Source: Alteromonadaceae bacterium BrNp21-10 (GTDB lineage Bacteria > Pseudomonadota > Gammaproteobacteria > Enterobacterales > Alteromonadaceae). Taken from it: a stretch of 64,000 nucleotides of DNA. The notes under the pieces were generated by a model, which worked only from the letters and a program-made list of their open reading frames with translations, ran no database searches and was not told the origin of the DNA. Below are positions 60,873 to 64,000 of the stretch, piece after piece. A program made the translations under genes and the position numbers. Within the stretch, counting starts at the first letter, position 1; every line of letters begins with the position of its first letter. The stretch is from contig JAUHQD010000001.1 in NCBI GenBank assembly GCA_030418115.1, forward strand, positions 124,001-188,000. Direction: 5' to 3'.

Positions 60873-61286
60873 CTATTGGGTACTATTACCAACAGCTAGA
60901 TCAAAATAACTTTTCACGCTAATTTGACTGTCATTGACTAAACGCTGATAGCAAATGCCCGCGAAGGCGTAAGTCTTTCCGGCATACTCCAGCACAATAT
61001 AGGGCGCATCTGGATTAGATTCATCGTATTGCCAGTTACCACCGACCACGTTTTTAAAAATCTCGCCCACATAAGCACCGTAAATATTGCACAGGGTAAA
61101 AACGGCTTGGTCTTCCAGTGCTTGGTCTTTATATTTCTCTATCCAACTTAGTAATACATCATCAATAACAGCGATGCTATCAGTGGAGTTATCTAACTCG
61201 ATGCTAAATTCATCTTTGGTGGTAAGGATGGCATTTTGGGCGCTGTCCGCCATTAATTGATTGAGTTCTTCTTGGGTCATGTCCAT
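60873..61286 (-). CDS. small acidic protein of unknown function
   Basis: This 137-residue acidic protein shows no signal peptide, membrane helix or catalytic motif. The middle reads CNIYGAYVGEIFKNVVGGNWQYDES, then VLEYAGKTYAFAGICYQRLVN, a pattern of a glycine-rich turn and beta strands reminiscent of DUF3806-type domains, but I cannot assign it confidently. An ATG at 61280 is an alternative start. It converges on the DUF2919 gene and diverges from the PanE-like gene across about 140 bases. Confidence 0.6.
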   Translation of the reverse strand: MDMTQEELNQLMADSAQNAILTTKDEFSIELDNSTDSIAVIDDVLLSWIEKYKDQALEDQAVFTLCNIYGAYVGEIFKNVVGGNWQYDESNPDAPYIVLEYAGKTYAFAGICYQRLVNDSQISVKSYFDLAVGNSTQ

Positions 61287-61428
61287 AGCAGTTCTTATTC
61301 TTAGTTAGAGTTGTTTGCGACTCTGGTTTGCTTTATATAGTTGATAGTAAAGGGCTAAAGGGTGATTAGCAAATCATCCGCGGCGAATGGCTAGAATATT
61401 CTTCACTCTGCAGTACTAGGGGAAACAC

Positions 61429-62445
61429 ATGAATCAACATTGTATACTGGGTGCCGGACTCATTGGCAGTTATATTGGCGGTGTGCTGCACAGTCGTGGT
61501 TATCCGGTACATTTTGTACGACGACGAGCGACTGAGCGCGTCGATCTGCACCTGACAGACTATCAAGGCCATCAACAAACTATTCCCGACATCGACTATT
61601 TGGCCGTTGCCAATTGTGCAGACATTATCCATAGCGATATTGATTATCTTTGGCTGACGGTAAAGTGCACCGCTATCTCACAAAGCTTAATCGATATGCA
61701 GGACCTAATTTCGAAGAAAACCATAATTCTGTGCTGCCAAAATGGCATCGGCAGTGAACAATTAGTGCAGCAGGCTTTTCCGAATAACAGCGTATTACGG
61801 GTGATGGTGCCCTTTAACGTGGTAGAAGCGCAATCCGGCCACTTTCATCGCGGTTCTGAAGGGCATTTAGTCATAGAGCAAGATCAGCAAGGGCATGCAA
61901 CTACCTTGCAGCAAGCTCTGTATTGTGAACTACTGCCCACGTCAGTGTGTGCAGATATGCAAGCCATGCAATGGGCCAAATTACAGTTAAACCTCAGCAA
62001 TGCCGTTAATGCGTTATCGAATATGCCAGTCAAAGCGATGTTACAACAGCGAGGGTACCGCTTGGTGATTGCAGCTTTAATGCAAGAGTTATTACAAGTG
62101 GCTCAAGCTAAAGGTTTTGAGCTACCCCGTTTGACAGCGCTACCGGCGCATTGGTTGCCTTTTGTGTTGCGCTTACCCAATGGTCTTTTTAGTCTATTAG
62201 CCAATAAAATGTTGGCGATTGACCCGACGGTAAGAACGTCAATGTGGTGGGATGTCCATCACCAGCGGGCCACCGAAGTTAATTTTTTGAATGGTGCTGT
62301 TGTCGCCCATGGTCAAAGGTTGAATATACACACGCCTTGCAATCAGCGTATTGTTGATTTGATCAAGCAGGCCGAAACAAGGAAATCTATGCAAGCTTTC
62401 AGTCCTGCTGAGTTGTTGAAGGCTATAGTGGGGAAGGACTGCTAG
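61429..62445 (+). CDS. ketopantoate reductase-family (PanE/ApbA) oxidoreductase
   Basis: The 338-residue protein begins with the NADP-binding CILGAGLIGSYIGG. Its catalytic lysine lies in WAKLQLNLSNAVNAL, and the C-terminal RTSMWWDVHHQRATEVNFLNG carries the family serine, aspartate and glutamate. It probably reduces ketopantoate to pantoate for vitamin B5, but relatives act on other 2-keto acids and no other pan gene is near, so the symbol is withheld. GGGGA precedes the ATG. Confidence 0.9.
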   Translation: MNQHCILGAGLIGSYIGGVLHSRGYPVHFVRRRATERVDLHLTDYQGHQQTIPDIDYLAVANCADIIHSDIDYLWLTVKCTAISQSLIDMQDLISKKTIILCCQNGIGSEQLVQQAFPNNSVLRVMVPFNVVEAQSGHFHRGSEGHLVIEQDQQGHATTLQQALYCELLPTSVCADMQAMQWAKLQLNLSNAVNALSNMPVKAMLQQRGYRLVIAALMQELLQVAQAKGFELPRLTALPAHWLPFVLRLPNGLFSLLANKMLAIDPTVRTSMWWDVHHQRATEVNFLNGAVVAHGQRLNIHTPCNQRIVDLIKQAETRKSMQAFSPAELLKAIVGKDC

Positions 62446-62477
62446 GGGAGGCCGAACGTGGCAAATGTAAGGTGCCT

Positions 62478-63380
62478 TTAGTTTTCTATGACCCGCGCTT
62501 TGCCAGATTTTTTAGCTAGATACATGCCTTCATCGGCACGGAACCGCAAGCTGTCGATATTGTCTTGCTCGGTTACCAGAGTGACACCGATGCTGGCAGA
62601 AAGTGGACTGAGTCCGTAAGGGGTATTCTGTTTTAATTGTTCTAATATGCGCTCACCTACCTTAGAGGCTTGTTCAAGATCAGCACCAATCAACAGCATT
62701 TCAAACTCTTCACCGCCGCTGCGGCAAATAATATCGCCCTTGCGTGCACAATCTGTCAGTATTTTACCGACTTCGCTCAACACGCGATCACCCATTAAAT
62801 GGCCATGCTCATCGTTAAGCATTTTAAAATCATCAAGGTCCATGGATAGCATACTATTGTGTTGAGGTTGGCGTTGCATTTGCAGTAAATATTGAGTAAC
62901 CATAGTTTCAAAAAAACGGCGGTTATGTACCTTGGTGAGTTTATCCAATGTCGACAATCGGTAGGTGTAGGTTACCCATATCGCAGCGCCATAAGCGACT
63001 AATATGCCGCCGATAAAATAAAGGGTATCGCCAATTCTAGGCCAGTGTACGGAATTAATAATGATCACTTCATCAATGGCGTCGGCAATAGTGCCGATTT
63101 GGGTCATCAATAATCCAACCAATAAAAATATCTTAATTTTCTTTTTTAAGGGGATCAGTGCAATAAAGCTGTACATAAATAAATGTATGCTGGCATTACC
63201 AAACTCTAGTAATAGGTCAATCTCATCGTATGCATTCATGCCAGCGCCGACGGCGTAAGCAGCATATACACATAAGCTGGTGATTAGCAGGTTGATCGCA
63301 ATAAATAGCGTGCCTCTAGCATTTAGTTTGCCACCACCCTGCTGAAACGATTCCTTTATTTGCTTGATTGAAGCGACCAT
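62478..63380 (-). CDS. membrane-bound diguanylate cyclase
   Basis: The 300-residue protein has four or so hydrophobic segments in its first 145 residues (for example GTLFIAINLLITSLCVYAAY, IGDTLYFIGGILVAYGAAIW) and then a GGDEF domain, starting DKLTKVHNRRFF. GGEEF is at 222-226 and the inhibitory RKGD at 213-216. It should make cyclic di-GMP at the inner membrane. The short membrane part has no recognised sensor name. AAGGG lies five bases before the ATG. Confidence 0.9.
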   Translation of the reverse strand: MVASIKQIKESFQQGGGKLNARGTLFIAINLLITSLCVYAAYAVGAGMNAYDEIDLLLEFGNASIHLFMYSFIALIPLKKKIKIFLLVGLLMTQIGTIADAIDEVIIINSVHWPRIGDTLYFIGGILVAYGAAIWVTYTYRLSTLDKLTKVHNRRFFETMVTQYLLQMQRQPQHNSMLSMDLDDFKMLNDEHGHLMGDRVLSEVGKILTDCARKGDIICRSGGEEFEMLLIGADLEQASKVGERILEQLKQNTPYGLSPLSASIGVTLVTEQDNIDSLRFRADEGMYLAKKSGKARVIEN

Positions 63381-63775
63381 TTAAACCCTTTTGTTTGCGT
63401 TGGCGTGATTTGGCCATTGCTGGTTATCTTGACTCAACTTCCCGAGTTCATATGACAACCGATCCAATAGTTCTCAGTGTAATATAAAAAAATATCATTG
63501 ACGTTATAATTAACATATTAATTGTTCTAATTAATTGATTTTTATTATTTTTGTGAACATTTTTGGATGTCATGCGCATTAACCTAACAGTTAATGCCGG
63601 TGCTGATTAAGCATTATCGCTGGCTTTTAGGAGCCTTGGTAATCGGATAGTAGATTAGCGAAAACAGCGACATACTATTTAACAAATTAGTCGATTATTT
63701 TATGGCTTTACTACTGCAATGCTAAGCGCATTAGCTTTAAGCTATAACAAATTTTAGGAACGTCGGAATCGTATT
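63381..63775. other. gene-free AT-rich region before the XdhC-family gene
   Basis: No gene is visible in these 395 bases. The centre (63481-63560) is strongly AT-rich. A perfect eight-base inverted repeat, GCATTAAC (63576-63583) and GTTAATGC (63590-63597) around six bases, without T-tail, is a candidate operator. The promoters of the flanking divergent genes must lie here, but no confident pair was found. Confidence 0.5.
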
Positions 63776-64000
63776 ATGGCCAACCATTTATGCCGCTTAC
63801 TTGAACAATGGCAACCGCAAAAGAATGAGTTTGATTGGGTGCTCGCCACCATCATCAAAACCGATGGTTCCTCGTACCGTAAGGCCGGTGCAATGATGCT
63901 CATCAACAGTATGGGGCAATACTTTGGTTTATTAAGTGGCGGTTGTCTTGAGTCGGACATTATGCGTCAGGCCCAGCAATGCTGGCAGACAGGGTGTAAT
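63776..64000 (+). CDS. XdhC/CoxI family protein, N-terminal part (cut by window end)
   Basis: An open frame runs from ATG 63776 to the window edge (75 codons). It reads WVLATIIKTDGSSYRKAGAMMLI, then GLLSGGCLESDIMRQA, the signature of the XdhC/CoxI N-terminal domain. XdhC proteins insert the sulfurated molybdenum cofactor into xanthine dehydrogenase-type enzymes. GGAA lies seven bases upstream. A molybdenum hydroxylase or molybdopterin cytidylyltransferase gene may follow beyond the window, but this cannot be seen. Confidence 0.85.
   Translation, partial: MANHLCRLLEQWQPQKNEFDWVLATIIKTDGSSYRKAGAMMLINSMGQYFGLLSGGCLESDIMRQAQQCWQTGCN

Noticed and set aside
63495-63515. TTGACG followed directly by TATAAT
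   Set aside because: The two hexamers are adjacent rather than separated by 16-18 bases, so they cannot form one promoter; the match arises from AT-rich sequence.

Overview
The window is chromosomal DNA from a Gram-negative gammaproteobacterium, most like a marine Alteromonadales-type organism. The evidence is the gene order map-rpsB-tsf-pyrH-frr-uppS-cdsA-dxr-rseP-bamA-skp-lpxD-fabZ-lpxA-lpxB-rnhB-dnaE-accA-tilS, the smc-zipA-ligA block, the long E. coli-type QueF next to Syd, YqcC and TruC, a CsrB-type RNA and several families known mainly from this group (DUF3192, DUF2789, DUF3301, DUF3549, DUF2919). The species cannot be named from the sequence alone. I saw no tRNA, rRNA, transposase, prophage or CRISPR array.

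Layout. (1) 1-9.6 kb is an accessory, locally AT-rich surface-glycan region. A plus-strand series holds a LicD-type tail, a TagD-type cytidylyltransferase, a Stealth phosphotransferase, a CgeB-like glycosyltransferase and a sulfotransferase-like protein. A minus-strand operon holds wbpB, wbpD, wbpE, a LegB-like dehydratase, an NDP-sugar nucleotidyltransferase and a glycosyltransferase. (2) A short flagellin gene with its own terminator follows at 9.9-10.8 kb. (3) 10.8-23 kb carries small housekeeping and unknown genes: two DUF3192 paralogues, ppnN, a diguanylate cyclase, queF, syd, yqcC, truC, a flavodoxin and a TPR-FKBP isomerase. Inside it, at about 18.5-18.83 kb, a gene-free stretch encodes a CsrB-family RNA with a GacA/UvrY-type site upstream. 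(4) 23-48 kb is core: map-glnD-dapD leftward, and rightward from a stringent-type rpsB promoter a nearly continuous run for translation, phospholipid and isoprenoid precursors, outer-membrane assembly, lipid A, DNA replication and fatty acid synthesis. (5) 48-64 kb holds two more diguanylate cyclases, a patatin, a GST, a GDPD, cysZ, smc-zipA-ligA with two small followers, a PanE-like reductase and the start of an XdhC-family gene cut by the window edge.

How the parts fit. The glycan region can make and attach phosphodiester-linked groups (CDP-alcohol, Stealth, LicD) and diacetamido-uronic acid sugars, and its position beside flagellin suggests either flagellin decoration or O-antigen/capsule synthesis. 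The CsrB RNA and three diguanylate cyclases with intact GG(D/E)EF and inhibitory RxxD sites point to dense post-transcriptional and c-di-GMP control of the motile-sessile switch, and the flagellin ribosome binding site contains a GGA that CsrA could bind. The most distinctive finding is the CsrB-type RNA, recognised from 21 GGA triplets, at least seven of them in small hairpin loops.
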